64,000 bases of DNA from Hyperoodon ampullatus (GCA_949752795.1 OX457056.1:92650942-92714941); one strand, 5' to 3'; shown: positions 36,642-48,930, counted from the stretch's first letter. The notes: a model not told the origin generated them from the sequence alone. Numbers and translations: made by a program.

Positions 36642-36858
36642 GTTTTTTTTTGTTTTTTTTTTTTTGCGGTACGCGGGCCTCTCACTGCTGCGGCCCCTCC
36701 CGTTGCGGAGCACAGGCTCCGGACGCGCAGGCTCAGCGGCCATGGCTCACGGGCTCAGCCGCTCCGCGGCATGCGGGATCCTCCCAAACCGGGGCACGAA
36801 CCCGTGTCCCCTGCACCGGCAGGCAGACTCCCAACCACTGCGCCACGAGGGAAGCCCC
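36642..36858 (-). mobile_element. CHR-type SINE
   Basis: Reverse copy with a G-interrupted T tail and body gcggtacgcgggcctctcac to cgaggga agcccc. Target duplication cattttctgtttt at 36629..36641 and 36859..36871. Confidence 0.94.
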
Positions 36859-37614
36859 CATTTTCTGTTTTTGATTTCAGCTCAGTGCAGTTTTTGTGCT
36901 TTGCAATTTGTATGACTTTCATGTAAACCTTTATCCTTTGGAGATAATAGATGGTTAAATTCTATTAACCCAGAAAGAGTGATGTAGTCTTCCTTCCAAA
37001 TGGTTTTGAAAAGCCCTTGATACTTTGGAGGCCCTGTCAGAGGCCAATAAATTTGCCACCCACATAAAAGTGAGTCTATGTGTTGCCAGCACAGAAATAT
37101 CAAGAATAGTTTTGTACCCCCAGGGAGTCCACGGATACTGAGACAATGAGGAGGACACATTTTAGAGCATCCCTCATATGTCCCCTCTTGGTAGCATCTT
37201 ACAAAAATGGCCTTTTAAGTAGTCAGAATCCTAGCAGACCCTATTTCTCCACTTTAAGTGAGGAATTCAAATCTAAAAAGGAGACACTGCAAGCCAGAAA
37301 GCCAGGAATCACTGCTCCAGGAAAACCCAGTGTTTATTTACATCGCAGAATCCTACTGCCCACAGTTCTGCAAAGGTTCAGGCATTTCAACTGGCAGTTC
37401 CCCTCCCCTGGAAGTCCAAGATAAACAAGATAATCTTTGTTAATCAGGTTCTCCTTTTAAGCCTTTGGGGGCCTTTTGGGAAGTCTGTTTTGCTCAGAGA
37501 ATCTTTGGTTCTCAAGTTACTACTGTTCCCATCATTATCATATTCAAACTGTAGCATGACCTTAGAAGTCTAGCTGTATCCAATATAATAATTGTTTCCT
37601 ATAATAATATATGA

Positions 37615-37815
37615 TTTAACATTTATTGAGTGCTTACTATATACCAGGCACTTTATATAAAACCATTTCAGTTATTCCTCGTGACAACACTGAGTTTGGT
37701 AAGTATTCTGTTTTCCAGATGATGAAACTGAGACGAAGAGATATTAAATTGCTTCTTTAGTTTAGTAATTACATGGAGGTACTGGTTCTCTAACCCAGAT
37801 CTGACTGATTTTACC
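37615..37815 (-). repeat. MIR SINE
   Basis: Reverse MIR: gagtgcttactatataccag, gatgatgaaactgagacgaa, then the receding core. Confidence 0.8.
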
Positions 37816-37844
37816 CATGGTGCCTTCCTTTCAAGAAAATAATA

Positions 37845-38045
37845 CTACTAATAGCTGACATTGTGCCAGGGACTATTCTAAGCACTTTGTACCTTTCAAC
37901 TCATTTCAAACTTCACAATAAGCCTATTTTACAGCTGAGGTAACGTGAGGTTAAATAACCCATCCCAGGTCACAAAGCTAGTAGGAGGTGGAGCTGGGTT
38001 TTGAACCAAGGGAGTCTGGTGGCTGAGACCGGGCCACTCTTCTAA
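37845..38045 (-). repeat. MIR SINE, adjacent second copy
   Basis: A second reverse MIR lies directly after the first: cattgtgccagggactattc, ttacagctgaggtaacgtga, cacaaagctagtaggaggt. Confidence 0.85.
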
Positions 38046-39029
38046 AGCAGTAGCACTATTCCACCTAGAATTCAATAAATAAGACTAATATTTCCTAGGG
38101 AGGCATTGCCCACTCCCCTGCAGTCAACCTGACCTACCCACCTAGGTGTGCAGCCCATCCAGCTTCTGTTATGGGGCCCAGGGGCGTGTGAAGCACACCA
38201 TGTTAGCATCCCTTTTGAGGGAAAAGGTAAACAAGGAAACTGATGGAAAGGGAGGTTGAGGGGCTTCCCCAGGTTCCCCTAAGCAAGCTAGCTGTCAAGG
38301 TCAAGGTTTTGAACCCTTGGTGTCAACCCACTAAGCTGTTACCTTGCTCTTGAATGGTGAACAGGTGCCTTATCTTTTCAGGATGGGGTGACACCTGGAG
38401 AAGGTCCCAGGGCCCTGGGAACATGCCTGCCCTCATGCAATGGCTCCAGGTCATCAAAGGACACATGATAGTCCACTGAGGGAATTATCATATCCAAAAG
38501 ACCTACAGGTCCCCCTTCTTCAGTCCAGGGCAGGCTCCTCCTCCCAGCGACTTGGCCCTGCAGCTCACCAGGCTGTGGCCAAGGGTGTTTATCTGCAAGC
38601 CTGGAGGAGACCAAGCACCAATCTGCCATGCAGATAGCACAATTGAAGGCAGCCAGGGCTGCCTGCCAAGTCAGATTACAGCAAATGACAGCAGGACATT
38701 TCCCCCAAAGGCCTGCGAAGGACCACATTTTGTTGTGGGATGAGAGCCTTGAGGAGGGAAAAGGCAGGAGTAACAGCGGCAGACAGCAGCTCCTAAACCC
38801 TGCCTGGGAGGTGGGTGGAGACAGTTTAAGCATTTTCCTGCCTCCTGCCTGTTTCCTTTCTCTGCACTGTGAACATTGGTGTTAATTACTTACAATTAAT
38901 AACCATAACAAGAACTATCAGGGCCCCTAACAGTTGCAATCACATTAGACCTTTTATCTTGGTAAGGCCAGACTATCTCTTCCAAGCAACCCAGATAAAT
39001 GCCTTAAAAAAGGATGTATATAGATGCTC
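38046..39029. other. Intronic DNA with an unassigned 151-codon open frame
   Basis: The minus-strand frame 38378..38833 (starting MLKLSPPTSQAGF) is long for non-coding DNA, but the region is GC-rich. Overlapping plus-strand frames are also open, and no motif or splice framing is recognisable. Confidence 0.3.
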
Positions 39030-39200
39030 TCTATATGTTACCTCATGTACTTCTCAGGAACACTTTATATTGTAGGGATTATTAGCTCTTGTTTTACTGA
39101 TGAAGAAACTGAGGCTCAGAGAAGTAATATAAGGAAGATGTAAATGAAAGAGACTGTACATTTTTTAATCAAGTCTTTTTGCCACTTAACCAAGGGATGG
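39030..39200 (-). repeat. MIR SINE fragment
   Basis: Reverse MIR core: gttttactgatgaagaaact, gaggctcagagaagtaa. Confidence 0.7.
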
Positions 39201-39349
39201 AGTTACTACAGGAAGGGAACCACTGTGGGTCTTTTCATCCCTTTGGACAAAACTCATGTATACATTATCCAAGACACCAACTGCATTCTGGATCACTGTG
39301 AATTCCAGTCTCTGTAATTTTTTCCCTTTCTTATATCTGCGGGTGTAAG

Positions 39350-39695
39350 GACTTCCCTGGTGGTACAGTGGTTAGGAATCCGCCTGCCAATGCAGGGGAC
39401 ACGGGTTCAAGCCCTGGCCTGGGAGGATCCCACATGCCGCGGAGCAACTAAGCCTGTGTGCCACAACTACTGAGCCTGCACTCTAGAGCCTGTGAGCCAC
39501 AACTACTGAGCCCGCGTGCCACAACTACTGAAGCCAGTGCGCCTAGAGCCCGTGCTCTGCAACAAGAGAAGCCACCGCAATGAGAAGCCTACACACCACA
39601 AGGAAGAGGAGCCCCCGCTCGCTGCAACTAGAGAAAGCCCGCACATAGCAACGAAGACCCAACACAACCAAAAATAAATAAGTAAATAAATAAAT
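39350..39695 (+). mobile_element. Long-form CHR SINE
   Basis: The same long type as the interrupted copy at 17224: 5' ggacttccctggtggtacag, three ccacaactactga units, gcccgcacatagcaacgaag, and a tail of AAATA units. Flanking 17-bp duplication ttatatctgYgggtgta at 39331..39347 and 39696..39712, with one mismatch. Confidence 0.94.
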
Positions 39696-39712
39696 TTATA
39701 TCTGTGGGTGTA

Positions 39713-41269
39713 GTGTCCTTAGCTTTTTTCCTTTAATAGCCAGGGGCTCTGACATATAGTGATGAAATGATTGGTTTAACCATACATGAACTACTATGCA
39801 AAGAACTAACAAACCATGGTCAACAGAGGAAAGGCAATCTTGTCGAGAGGTTTGTGACTTTAAAGACACAATTTTCTGGAAGATTCAGGATCTAAGAGAT
39901 CTTTTTCTCTCTTCTGCTGACAAAACTCGGAATCAAGTGAGCACACTGGTGAGGGACAAGCAGCCGTCACCACCCAAGGACAAGGCTCAGGGGAAAAGGA
40001 CAGACCCGAAGGTCACTTGAAGAGCTACATAAGCCTCTGAGGAGTAAGAGAACCTGGCAACAAGTGCGGAGCAGAGTCTCTGGAGAGAAGCAACTGTCTG
40101 AGACAAAAGTGTTCTCAGCTTGTTTCAATTTATACTTTTGGAGAACTGCCATGCACTTTGAATTTCTGGGTGGAGGAACATGAGTATTCATAGGAATATG
40201 AATATTCCTAACATATTATTCCCTTGCTAACTGAAATCTCAGAAAAATAGCCCATGAAGGAATCCAGAATGAAATGCCTCCCTCACAGGTTGAGTTTTCT
40301 CCCCCATTTTTCCAGCTCTTCCCGGCGGGGACCTGGGTTTGGAGATGGCTTCTTTTCCCCTAACAACAGAACTGAGTGCAGAGTGTGGCTATTGGGCTGT
40401 TAAGAACAGAAGTAGCAACAGGCTGTGTGGTCAGGATTAGGAAAGCAAAAATGGATCCTAGAGGTAAAATTACTTAAAAAAGAAAGGTCCTGGCAGAACA
40501 ATCTCCTTGGTATATTTGCTAAGAAAAGAAAGAGAGAAAAAAATGGAAGAGTTCCAAAAAATTAAAAATCAGACCTGAATTTATATTCTTGTAAACACTG
40601 AGGAAATAATCTTTACTTTAACCAAAGGTCAGCAGGCAGGCACTCAGGGTCTGAATGTAAACAATTCTAATCCAGACTGCAAAGTGGTTTTAAAAAGAAC
40701 AAAGAACAAAGAAAATAGTAGACTTTTTTAAAGAAAGAGGGAGGAACACTGGAGCACAGGGCTGCTGAGTAAGGGCAACAGAGCTTACCTGTTGGAGGAA
40801 CAGACTTTCAGGAGAAAAAAAATTGAGGTCATCTCACAGGTTTAGATGGAAATTGCCTCTGGTGAACGCAGAAGGGAAGACAAAATAAGGCAAATAGGCA
40901 ACTCTGAATTCAGCCCCCTCCCAACACGGGCTGAACAGGTCTGCATCTTTGAGTTAAGTTTCAAAAAAAGTCCCCACTCCACTTCAGAGTTTAAAAAAAT
41001 AATAATTAGTTCAACTTCCCAGACAAGCAGAGGCAGGATTAATGATTAAGAGAAACAAAAAGGATTAAATATCTGGACTGGGAGAAAGTTCCGGTGCCAC
41101 CAAAATGTCAACGGCATCTCTTTTCCTTTCAAAAAGGACTTCTCCCGCTGGGTCAAACACCCAGGGCTAAACCATTCAGCTTATATTTTTCATTCAAATT
41201 CTTCCTTCAGATCCGTCAGGGGCCAGTGGTCTAAATGCCCGGAGAGAAAAATGGAGGGTTTCAGCTCAC
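39713..41269. other. Unique DNA, presumed LNX1 intron 1
   Basis: No coding exon or named repeat was recognised. It lies just downstream, in gene sense, of the candidate first exon. Confidence 0.35.
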
Positions 41270-41435
41270 CTTTTCGAGTGCTGCCTGGGGCTCTCAAAGC
41301 AGCAGCAACCCTGCAGCTCTCTCCCCTTGTGGGTTAATCCAGCAGCTCCTTGGGCCACCTGAGCAGGACCGGCCTCCACCGGTCATACAGGTGCCTTGAG
41401 GAAGGAGGAGGGCACTGGTCGGTGGAGACCAGGAA
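41270..41435 (-). promoter_or_regulatory. Candidate non-coding LNX1 first exon, promoter just upstream
   Basis: On the minus strand a strong donor (CGAAAAG|GTGAGC) ends a GC-richer stretch at 41270. Upstream lie a TATA-like ATATTTTAT (about 41464..41472) and a GC box GGGCGGG (41509..41515), spaced like a core promoter. Initiation would fall near 41435, giving an exon of about 165 nt. Several E-box motifs (CACCTG/CAGGTG) lie within and around it. The RING exon has an acceptor and needs such a 5' exon, here 17.4 kb away. There is no transcript evidence in the sequence, so this is inference. Confidence 0.35.
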
Positions 41436-41738
41436 ATGTGTGACATCAAGGGAGCCTCGACAGATAAAATATTGCTGGGACCTTAGCTATTGAAACAGTC
41501 AAGTAGGTCCCGCCCACTTGTCATTTACCTGAATACCTGTGAGCAGGTGGGTGGCGTCTCTGCGTGGACAAATGAATCAGAGCAATTTGCCCTATGGAAT
41601 TTACTTTCTTTCCTGAGCACAGCGCATGTACAGCTCCGTGGACAGATCTGAATTTATACGCCTGGTTGCTTCCTCAGTCCCCTCCTCCCACCCCCCCCAA
41701 TAGCTGCCTACAAAAGAGTTAAAAAGAAAGTTTATTTA

Positions 41739-42119
41739 CTTTTTTCATTTTAAAAACTTTATTTTTTAAAATTGAAGTATAGTTGATTTACAATATGATA
41801 TTAGTTTCAGGTGTACGACCCGAATATTGAATCAGGTGTAGTGATTCAATATTTTTATAGATTATATTCCATTTAAAGTTATTACAAAATAATGGCTATA
41901 CTTACTTCCCTGTGCTGTACAATATATCTTTTTTGCTTATTTATTTTTTACATAGTATTAGTTTGTGTCTCTTAATCCCCTACCCCTATCTTGCCTCTCC
42001 CCACTTCCCTCTCCCGACCAGTAGCCACTAGTTTGTTCTCTATGAGTCTGTTTCTGTTTTGTTATGTATATACAGAAACAGACTGTTTTATCTTTTAGAT
42101 TCCACATATAAGTGATAAC
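41739..42119 (-). mobile_element. 5'-truncated L1 3' end (second subfamily)
   Basis: The reverse of the tail type seen at 31690: attgaagtatagttgattta, cttccctgtgctgtacaata, agattccacatataagtgat. Confidence 0.85.
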
Positions 42120-42490
42120 GTAGGACCTTAAAACAGACAGTCATTTAATAAGCATAAAAAGGAAGTGTGTGAAGATTGACTGCTTGGAATATATCTGAGA
42201 TTTATCCCCAAATTGCCTTTCTTGATGGCATCCATTTGGATCCCTAGTGCTTCTCTGTTCCAATAAAATAAATGACAGGTGACATTTCAAATTCATTAAA
42301 AAAAAATATATATAAATATGATGCTTGTTAGCAGTTTCAGAGTCAAGTTTTCAAACACTTTTCCCCCACACCCTCCCCCTCCCAGCATTTCATCCCATAT
42401 TCAGGAGTTTGTGAAACTTCCTCCTATCTCCCTGGCCTGGCAGAGTCACATGGAGGTTACAGTTCACTGCTGGCCTGCAATTAGGAGCAA

Positions 42491-43118
42491 TTTATTTTTT
42501 ATTTATTTATTTATTTTTACATTTTTATTGGAGTATAATTGCTTTACAGTGGTGTGTTAGTTTCTGCTTTACAACAAAGTGAATCAGTTATACATATACA
42601 TATGTCCCCATATCTCTTCCCTCTTGCGTCTCCCTCCCTCCCACCCTCCCTATCCCACCCCTCTAGGTGGTCACAAAGCACCGACCTGATCTCCCCGTGC
42701 TATGTGGCTGCTTCCCACTAGCTATCTATTTTACGTTTGGTAGTGTATATATGTCCATGCCACTCTCTCACTTTGTCCCAGCTTACCCTTCCCCCTCCCC
42801 ATATCCTCAAGTCCATTCTCTAGTAGGTCTGTGTCTTTATTCCTGTCTTACCCCTAGGTTGTTCATGACATTTTTTTTCTTAAATTCCATATATATGTGT
42901 TAGCATACGGTATTTGACTTTCTCTTTCTGACTTATTTCACTCTGTATGACAGACTCTAGGTCCATCCACCTCATTACAAATAGCTCAATTTCGTTTCTT
43001 ATTATGGCTGAGTAATATTCCATTGTATATATGTGCCACATCTTCTTTATCCATTCATCCGATGATGGACACTTAGGTTGTTTCCGTCTCCGGGCTATTG
43101 TAAATAGAGCTGCAATGA
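42491..43118 (-). mobile_element. 5'-truncated L1 3' end
   Basis: Reverse copy of the L1 tail at 10309, somewhat longer: TTTA-rich tail, ggagtataattgctttacag, polypyrimidine block, gactctaggtccatccacct, ggctattgtaaatagagctg. Open frames inside are L1 3' UTR and ORF2 antisense. Confidence 0.92.
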
Positions 43119-43689
43119 TTCAGATTCGAATGATAGTACAGTAATAAGGTGGTTTTGTCAGCTGGTTAGAGCCCGGAAGGAGCAGTTAGAATTATTTCTG
43201 TCCCAAGCGTGGTGTGTGTGACCCTGGGCAAGTCATTGTGTTGCTTCAGCTTTTCCAGTAGGAAAAGATTGGAACACTACAACTCATCTGGTGTCACAGC
43301 GGCCGCTGTGAGCTATTGCGACTGACTGTTAAACCCTTTCATCTTTCAGATGAAAGGCATCTTTCAGAGGACTGTAAACAGCTTCCATCATTGTATTTAA
43401 ATGTCGTGTATTTCTGTGGCCCCCGTCTAGTATCTCTGGACAATTTATTTACTCTCTGGAATGTACTACCTGGGGAAATCGTGGGTTCTCCCTCCCGGGT
43501 GGATGGCTTGCTTGCCCAGAGATATACTCTATTTTTTTCCCTTGAAGAAAGAAAAAAAAAAAAGTTGAAATTCCGGCTTTTCCCCCCTACTGTAGCTCCC
43601 TTTTCTCTTGATACTGGAAACGCTTTGGTTCCATAGTTCTAACACTGTCCTTCTTCAGAGGTTTTTGGATTGGTTGGTTGGTGTTTTGG
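43119..43689. other. Unique DNA upstream of the G-rich block
   Basis: Contains a 12-bp near-palindrome cagcggccgctg near 43298 (a NotI site) and a poly-A run. A 106-codon plus-strand frame (43316..43636) has no recognisable domain. Confidence 0.3.
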
Positions 43690-43850
43690 CTGGGGGGAGG
43701 GGTGGAGGAAGAAGGATAAGTGGGAGGGGGAGGGGAGGGGGAGAGGTGGGGGGAGGGGGAGGGGAGGGGGAGGGTGGGGGAGGGGAGGGGTGTGGGGAGG
43801 GGGAGGGAGGGGGAGGGGAGAGGGAGGGAGGGGGGAGGGGAGGAAGGTGT
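43690..43850 (+). repeat. G-rich polypurine tract, GGGGAGGGG-type
   Basis: About 160 bp of almost pure G and A (T is rare), made of irregular ggggaggggga units. It has many runs of three or more G within short spacing, suited to G-quadruplex formation, with C-rich i-motif potential on the other strand. The open frames it produces are low-complexity artefacts. Confidence 0.9.
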
Positions 43851-44079
43851 TGATTCCATTCTCTTGGCCTCCACATTGACTGGGTGCCGCCAGTCATTCA
43901 ATACCTTGTAAAACAACCAGGGAGGGAAGGAGGAGAAATTCTAGTCAGGGGCTGGGGTGCAGGGCGGGCTCTGGATACTTCACTTGCAAAAGAGCTGGCT
44001 TCTCGCCCCAGACGTCCCAGAATGCTCTAGACTACCTGCCCCGCCTGGGAACTGGGTGCCCTTTGTAGAGAGCTGAAGC

Positions 44080-44080
<1 letters not shown>

Positions 44081-44110
<30 letters not shown>

Positions 44111-44111
44111 C
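44081..44111 (+). repeat. (AAAAC)n simple repeat
   Basis: A run of aaaac units. Confidence 0.9.
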
Positions 44112-44582
44112 CCATTCACGTTTTTATCCAATGGAAACTGTGGTAGGTGTGGCTACTACTTTATTATTAACAATGACAACAAAATAAGACTAAGGCAGCA
44201 AAACCTTATACTTGCCGGTGTTTCCGGAATAAGTACCGGCCCGCCAGTAGGAGGGCCAGCCCAGCCTCCGGCCTGGTGAATCATCCAGAAGGCCTGCGTA
44301 CACTTGCCTTCCGTGTGTGTCAATCATCTTTGAAGGGCGCCAGGCCCCACCGGGGAGGGGGAGAAAATCACAGACTTAGGGAGGGTAGACGGGGAACACG
44401 GTTTCTGAGTAAAAGAATTTGCAGGAAGTGACAGCGCAGAAAGCGTTTTCTAAAGCCATCGAGGTTATGGGGCTTCACTTGCTGCATTCAGATACACAGC
44501 CTTCTGCTCCTGTGGTTTGATGAATAAAAATTGAGAACAGAAGTGGAACCATGAGTGGAGCTTACTCCCAGAAACGGTGTAT
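44112..44582. other. GC-richer unique DNA
   Basis: 44210..44360 has a modest density of CG dinucleotides and GC-rich words (caggccccaccggggagg). A regulatory role near LNX1 is possible but not shown by any specific motif. Confidence 0.3.
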
Positions 44583-44594
44583 AAAAGGAAAGGA

Positions 44595-44796
44595 GGGCTT
44601 CCCTGGTGGTGCAGTGGTTGAGAGTCCACCTGCCGATGCAGAGGACACGGGTTCGTGCCCCGGTCCGGGAAGATCCCACATGCCGCAGAGCGGCTGGGCC
44701 CGTGAGCCATGGCCGCTGAGCCTGCACGTCTGGAGCCTGTGCTCCGCAACGGGAGAGGCCACAGCAGTGAGAGGCCCACGTACCGCAAAAAAAAAA
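44595..44796 (+). mobile_element. CHR-type SINE
   Basis: Forward copy gggcttccctggtggtgcag to cccacgtaccgc plus an A tail. Duplication aaaaggaaagga at 44583..44594 and 44797..44808. Confidence 0.94.
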
Positions 44797-44999
44797 AAAA
44801 GGAAAGGAAAAAGTAGATGTATCTCTCACACAGTAAGCCCCTCAACTTGGTACTCCTGGATTTAGAATAATCTTTAAAGATTAAAAAAATCAATATGGGC
44901 TTCATTATTCCATTAGGGCTGTTGCATTATTTATGGAAATGCTATTTCTAAAGTACTGGTGGAAAGATATACACAATAATCATAAAAAACAAACACTGA

Positions 45000-45165
45000 A
45001 TAAGTGCTTAGCTGGTGCTACTTAGTGTTGTAAGCACTTTGTACCACAATCCTATAAGTTAGGCACTATTACTATTTGCATAGACGCTGGAAAACCGAGG
45101 CATAGAGATGCTGAGTACTCGCTGAAAGCCAGCACAGCCAGCAAATGGCAGGGCCAGAGCAGTTT
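45000..45165 (-). repeat. MIR SINE
   Basis: Reverse MIR: taagcactttgtaccacaat, gttaggcactattactattt, gaggcatagagatgctgag. Confidence 0.75.
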
Positions 45166-46229
45166 AACCCACTGGGAAAAAATGGGGAAAGGTTCTGATT
45201 TCATGCTCCCTGGACAACTTCCTGGACACTAATCAAAGTTCTTACCCATCCTCTATTCAGAAGGAAGTGTCTTGTAGAAGTAGCCCTGGGAAGTGCAGTT
45301 TCTGGGAAGGACTGTCTCCAATTGCAAATGAATTACTAATCTGGTTTATACACTGAGTATGTAAATATAGAACATATAGACATGTGGATACATTTATACA
45401 TATATTTATGAGAAAACACACCAGGACATCCATCATCCCTGGGTGTATCCTCAAAATCATCTTTTTGGGGTCTGTCAAACCAACCCCAAGCAGGGAAGGC
45501 CAACTTGAGGGGCCCCTCCAGAATGATCGGTTGTAACTCTCTATGACATCATTTATGGTTATTTCTCTCTAAAACTTCAACAGTCTATCCCTTTAAAATC
45601 TGCAGATGTTATCAGAAGGGTCATAAGAGCATAGAACTACATACAACTGGATTACATGGACAACATAAAATTAAGTTCCAATACAACCACTACCAAGTTA
45701 GATGGTTTAGACCAGGCTTGGCAAACACTAGACACACGCCACTCAGTTTCCTCTTCCCATATCATTCTCACTGTCATTGCTAGAAGGCCGTGGTGCCCTT
45801 GAGCTCAGAGGTAACCTTGGAATCTTCAAGACCCAAGTCCAAGCACAATAGCAATTTCTATCCTTGGTTTGAGAGTAAATGGGAGGGATAATCAGGAAAG
45901 GAAAAGATTGGTGTTGGCTGGTGTCATTAGGCAAGATTTCATGGAGAATGGAACATGAATCAAACCTTTTAGGATTTGGAGAGATAGCTGAGAAGGGTAC
46001 ACAAATCCAGGCAGGACAGCAGGGATGATCCCAACTTGTGTGTGTTGGGGAGGAAGGTATGAGAGGGGCATGAGGGAAAGGACAAGACAATGAAAAGTGC
46101 ACCTTGCTGGGGTAAAGAGGAGCCATCCTGTGCTTGGTTTGGATAGGTAAGGTGGGCCAGATGATAAAGAGCCTTAAGCGCTGACCCTTCACGTCTTCAC
46201 ATTACTGCTGGCTACTTCTCTCATGATGA
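45166..46229. other. Unique DNA, possible old LINE remains
   Basis: Words near 46140 (gtgggccagatgataaagag) resemble old CR1/L3-type LINE text. A 149-codon minus-strand frame (45743..46192) lacks recognisable motifs. No gene called. Confidence 0.3.
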
Positions 46230-46350
46230 TTAAACTGAGAAAGGAAGAAAGAAAGACAGAAAGAGGGAGAAAGAAAGACAGGAAAGAAGAAAGGAAAAGA
46301 AAGGAGGGAGGGAAGGGAGGAAGGAAGGGAGGAAGAAAGAGAAAGAAATT
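46230..46350 (+). repeat. Polypurine (GAAA/GGAA)n tract
   Basis: About 115 bp of nearly pure A and G with gaaa, ggaa and ggga units, an imperfect microsatellite that could form triplex DNA. Confidence 0.9.
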
Positions 46351-47869
46351 CAGCATCTAGGGCATGGGTCATTTATTAAGAGCGACAGTATTTTTGGTGT
46401 TGAGCTAAACTTCTACGATATGCCATTTCGGCTACCATATGATCATCTCACTCTTTAGAAGCAAGCCTCCTTTGCCATCAACATATCCTGTAAACTTTGT
46501 TCTTTGGAGAGACAGGTGGAACACATTAGAAAGCTCTCTGAACTCAAGGCTGGGCCTGTCCTAGTTAGCCAGCCAGCTCACTTGGGCTTTTTGATTAGTC
46601 TGAATTCTTTTATGTATCTTGACAGGGAAATCTATGGGGGGAAAGGAGGTCTGTTTTCAAAGCTCTTTCCTTCTAGATCACTACAATGAAGGTTGGCATT
46701 CTCAAGGATTCTTCCCGGCAATGAACTATTGCTAAGACCATACCTCAAGATTCGTCAGAACTACTTTAGCCCCTCTTTGCTTCCTTTTTCTTCCCCCACA
46801 GCATATTTGTAGAGTTGTCTAAGATGACTGAATGCCACAACAAAAGTGAACATATTCCATCTGATTTTAATAAAAGGCATCTCTTTAGCTGAAAGTATTT
46901 AGCGTTATGAGATGGAATTGCTGTACATATTGCATCATGTTGGCCTCAGTTTCTTTTTTTGAACTAGCTTAGCTCCAAATCTTTTATTGGATAATTACAA
47001 GTACTTAGCAAGGTACAAGTAAGCAGAACCCAGGGGGCAGTTATGGAAAATAATAGTGATAATCACAGGTGTCAGCTGATGGGATAGAGGCCGTCTGGTT
47101 CTGTGTATGTGGAAGAGATTGCATTTCTCTCACAAACTCACAGACCATGTGTTATCTGGCTTGCAGATGAGCTTCTAGGATACTCGATGGATGTACAGTT
47201 TGGGAGCACTCTCTGGGTTGTCTGCTTTTGGCGAGAGAGCATGTACATTGGTCACTGGAGGTGGCACACACTTTGTGACTGTTTCCTACACAGACCTGCG
47301 GCCAGCATGGCACTCTTCTTTAGTAGAAAAAAGAAAAAAAGACATCATTATTGCTCTCTCTGCAAATGTCACAAGGCCTATATTCCATAAATGTAAATAT
47401 CTATGTTTTTATGACTCCATCCTTGCATAAACCAGGTGGGTTATTCAATTTTTTGGCTGATGGTTGTTGCTATTTTGAAGGTTTTCGTATCTTTCTTTCT
47501 TGGTTCCATCATATATAGCTACTATAACTGACCCAATACCATGTGTCAAAGGTGTAAAATGTCTCCTCTCCTTCTGAACTTTGGCCTCATCCTGGGAGCT
47601 TCCATGTCCTTGTAGACAACCCCTCTACATCCTTGACCTTGTCAACTCTAAGGACATTTATCACTACTCCTCTTAAGCTGCCCATTTTTGGGGCCACCCC
47701 TTGGATCTTATTATCATGCAAAAATCTTCAAATTCAAGAAAAAAAATCTGAGAATGCTGCTCCCTCCTATATTCTTTTAGCCATTTCCACTCTCCTACCC
47801 AAATTTTACCTTCCTCTTTGAATTGATTGTGGTCGCTGGTTCTTGACTCCTAGAGGCTGCCCAAGAATA
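46351..47869. other. Unique DNA
   Basis: No exon, RNA gene or clear repeat seen. Confidence 0.35.
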
Positions 47870-48240
47870 TTGTTCCCTACTGTTTTCACTTTAAGCCTGT
47901 CTGGTCCAGATCCCACTTCCTTGCCTGCATCCTCAACTTCCTAATGGCCTGGCAGAACCAGGGTGCCAGGCTTCTCTCTTCCTATAAGCACGATGGTTGG
48001 TGCCACTCTATCTGTACGCTCTGCAATGCCAGCCGCGCTAGTCAAGTTTCCTCAGCAATCCTGGTCTGTGACTCTTCTCTGCAGCCATCCCACCTTCATT
48101 TCATTTGCCTTGCCTGGCACACTAGGCTTTTCATGACCTGGCCCCTGCTTGCCAATCATACCTCATCAACACCTCCACATCCTTTCCACCCACAGAATAC
48201 CACTCACGCCCCAGCCCCCATGCCCTGGTAACACTGTGTT
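47870..48240 (+). mobile_element. Probable L2 LINE fragment
   Basis: Pyrimidine-rich text with tggtccagatcccacttcct, gcctggcacactaggctttt and catgacctggcccctgcttg fits the L2 region upstream of its 3' end. Confidence 0.55.
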
Positions 48241-48784
48241 AGAGGGACTGCCCCCCCACACCCCCATTTCCACAGGAGAGTGGTTTCCAAAGCAAACTCG
48301 GGCCATGCTTCGCCCTTCACGCATTCTGCCCCTGCAAGTCCATCACTGGAAAAATGGGAAAAAAAAACATAGGCAAGCTTGGCTTCTCTCCTCCCCTTTC
48401 TGTCTTGGGAGTGAGCCCGAGTTTTCCTCTGCAGCTCCACCTGCTGAGTCTTCCCCAGGCAGGCTTCTGTTTGAGAAGCTGCCATGCCCAGATCTGCTCA
48501 GGCTGGGTGTCTTCAAGCTCTGTTTTCCCTTGTTCCAGGCCTCATTTTCCAATTTAGCTATTACCATTTGAAAGGCGATATTTTGGCCTCCATAATTACT
48601 CCTTTGAATTTTTCTCCAATTATTCCAAACTTAGGAGAGTCACTGTCCGTTGGGGTCCCCTTGGATATCCCAAAAAACCTGAGTGTGGTTCCCATAACAA
48701 CCAGGGTCTCTCACTGCTAGGCTCGTACCCATGCAGCATCATCTTAACAGTTCTTGCTCATTTACCTTCGCCTGGATTGATGTT

Positions 48785-48930
48785 ATGCACTTTTATATAT
48801 TCTCTTACAGAATCCTGGCAGAAACCCCATGAGCTAGCTCTACTTAGCAGATGAGGAAGCTGAGTGTCTGAGTGGTAAAGTAACTTGTCCAACATGCCCA
48901 GCAGGTTACAGGCAAACCTGACACTCAGGT
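48785..48930 (-). repeat. MIR SINE
   Basis: Reverse MIR: cagatgaggaagctgagtgt, ggtaaagtaacttgtccaac. Confidence 0.7.

Noticed and set aside
43587..43916. Proline- or glycine-rich open frames up to 109 codons
   Set aside because: Produced by the G-rich polypurine tract; low-complexity artefact.
44465..44905. 146-codon minus-strand frame
   Set aside because: Antisense of a CHR SINE plus its flanks.
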